In this document: positions 63,113 to 64,000 of the stretch, one piece after another | How the letters are laid out: each line of letters begins with the position of its first letter | Position numbering within the stretch: position 1 is the first letter of the stretch | DNA from: Azophilus sp965220425 | GTDB lineage: Bacteria; Pseudomonadota; Gammaproteobacteria; Pseudomonadales; Azotimanducaceae | Direction of reading: 5' to 3' | Length of the DNA stretch: 64,000 bases | Assembly (NCBI GenBank): GCA_965220425.1 | Contig: OZ244830.1 | Location: forward strand, 2,604,001-2,668,000 | Notes under the pieces: generated by a model | Told to the model about the DNA's origin: nothing | Database searches by the model: none | The model's input: only the letters and a program-made list of their open reading frames with translations | Program-made: the position numbers and the translations under genes

Positions 63113-64000
63113 TTACCGTTTCGACGATCGATACCTGAACAAACCGACTAAGCATAAAACTGATCCAACGATTGGCAACGCAAAAATCGTGGTCCGGATC
63201 TGATCGATCGCCTGTGCGACGGATTTGGAGTCGGATTCGAATCCGAATAGCATCAGAACCAAGCCGACATAGGCTTGGGCGACGCCGTGAAGGATTTTAT
63301 TCGTGAACGTATAAAGCCCAAAAATTGTCAGATCGGCGCCTGTCTCAACCTCATCCAACGCATCTGCAAGCATAGACCAATTGAGCATGAACATGCCGCC
63401 GATGGCAAACCCCACCAGGACCCCCGTTACGAATAACATTGGTATCGACGATGCCAACACAGCGCCGCATACAGCGGCGACGGCAAAGGCAACGTAGGCG
63501 ACCGCCATGGTGCCAGACTTGTCGTCGGTTCGATTTGCAAGCCAAGCCCAAAACACTATCGACAGCCCCTGGGTAACGGTCAGTGCGGTGATGGCATACG
63601 AACCGATCGACTCATCGCCGAACGCGTACTTCGAATAGTAAATGACGGCCGAAGCAATCACGGGTGTCATCACGGAATTGATCGCAGTCAGCAGGAAAAC
63701 GATACGAAGGCCGGGGTTGGTGGCAATCGTATGCGCGACGACCGGCACCTTTGGTCTGCCCTTCCCTGCTGAGGACTTAAACAATGAAATGTGGCGCACC
63801 GCGAAGGTGCACAGTGACAGCGACACGACGAATACAACGGACAGAATCAGGGCGGTCGCTAAAAATCCGGAGTCGCCGCCTCCGTCCACATCTCGTTGAA
63901 TCATGTAGGCTGTGATGGTGGTCACGGCGACCTTGCCCATCGAGGAAAAGAAGATCCGCATGCTGGCGACGTTGGTTCGCTCCTTGCTCGTTCTTGTAAC
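63113..64000 (-). CDS. GPH-family sugar:cation symporter (partial)
   Basis: The frame runs open to the window edge, so the N-terminus is missing. The visible part reads TSKERTNVASMRIFFSSMGKVAV, the conserved loop of MelB-like carriers, followed by about eight membrane segments (FLLTAINSVMTPVIASAVIYYSKYAFG; IGGMFMLNWSMLADALDEVE). It imports a glycoside, uronide or similar with H+ or Na+. It shares the low-GC locus with the SSS symporter, TonB receptor and GDPD. Confidence 0.85.
   Translation of the reverse strand, partial: VTRTSKERTNVASMRIFFSSMGKVAVTTITAYMIQRDVDGGGDSGFLATALILSVVFVVSLSLCTFAVRHISLFKSSAGKGRPKVPVVAHTIATNPGLRIVFLLTAINSVMTPVIASAVIYYSKYAFGDESIGSYAITALTVTQGLSIVFWAWLANRTDDKSGTMAVAYVAFAVAAVCGAVLASSIPMLFVTGVLVGFAIGGMFMLNWSMLADALDEVETGADLTIFGLYTFTNKILHGVAQAYVGLVLMLFGFESDSKSVAQAIDQIRTTIFALPIVGSVLCLVGLFRYRSSKR

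Overview
The window reads as one contiguous piece of a GC-rich proteobacterial chromosome. Gene order and protein types point to a gammaproteobacterium: guaB-guaA-tadA-purL, the divergent ispB / rplU-rpmA-obgE-proB pair, rpsT divergent from murJ, and a minor pilin cluster next to lspA. It looks free-living and environmental. It carries TonB receptors, aromatic-ring oxygenases, a hydantoinase pair and many small mobile elements. I cannot name a genus from sequence alone.

Layout. 1-12014: purine synthesis (guaB end, guaA, tadA, purL), a DUF305/LVIVD secreted protein split by a frameshift, a SulP transporter and a gamma-type carbonic anhydrase. 12036-13389: debris of an AbiE-like toxin-antitoxin pair and a Uma2-like nuclease, followed by an intact VapBC-type pair. 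13589-17017: a POT peptide transporter divergent from leuA. leuA is preceded by a strong promoter, a palindrome over the -35 box and a short leucine-rich leader ORF. 17244-25817: core genes (yfjD/ypjD pair, tRNA-Pro, ispB, rplU-rpmA-obgE-proB, rpsT, murJ). 26062-32124: lspA, then a type IV minor pilin operon pilE-pilV-pilW-pilX-pilY1, then ribF. No ileS lies between murJ and lspA.

32435-56614 is an accessory region. It holds an Rpn-type nuclease, two LysR genes (one reduced to its DNA-binding domain), a secreted protein built of four internal repeats, and a likely catabolic cluster: LigB extradiol dioxygenase, two Rieske oxygenases, TonB receptor, MFS transporter, amidohydrolase, acyl-CoA ligase and hydantoinase A/B. 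The hyuA/hyuB pair is split by an IS110-family insertion. An IS630 remnant fused to a nuclease-like segment follows hyuB. 56754-64000 looks less GC-rich and carries an SSS symporter, a second TonB receptor, a glycerophosphodiester phosphodiesterase and a GPH-family symporter. This is a plausible uptake locus for a phosphodiester or sugar substrate.

The most unusual signal is a set of short palindromic, non-coding elements. At least three families were found by eye: one 250-290 bp, one 75-125 bp, and IS630-like ones of 160-270 bp. Several begin exactly at the TA of a gene's stop codon (the DUF305/LVIVD gene, tadA, proB, pilW, the 41146 TonB gene, hyuB). Two others supply the ATG used by the next gene (pilX, hyuA). 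One family has nested inverted repeats with a compensatory base-pair change between copies.
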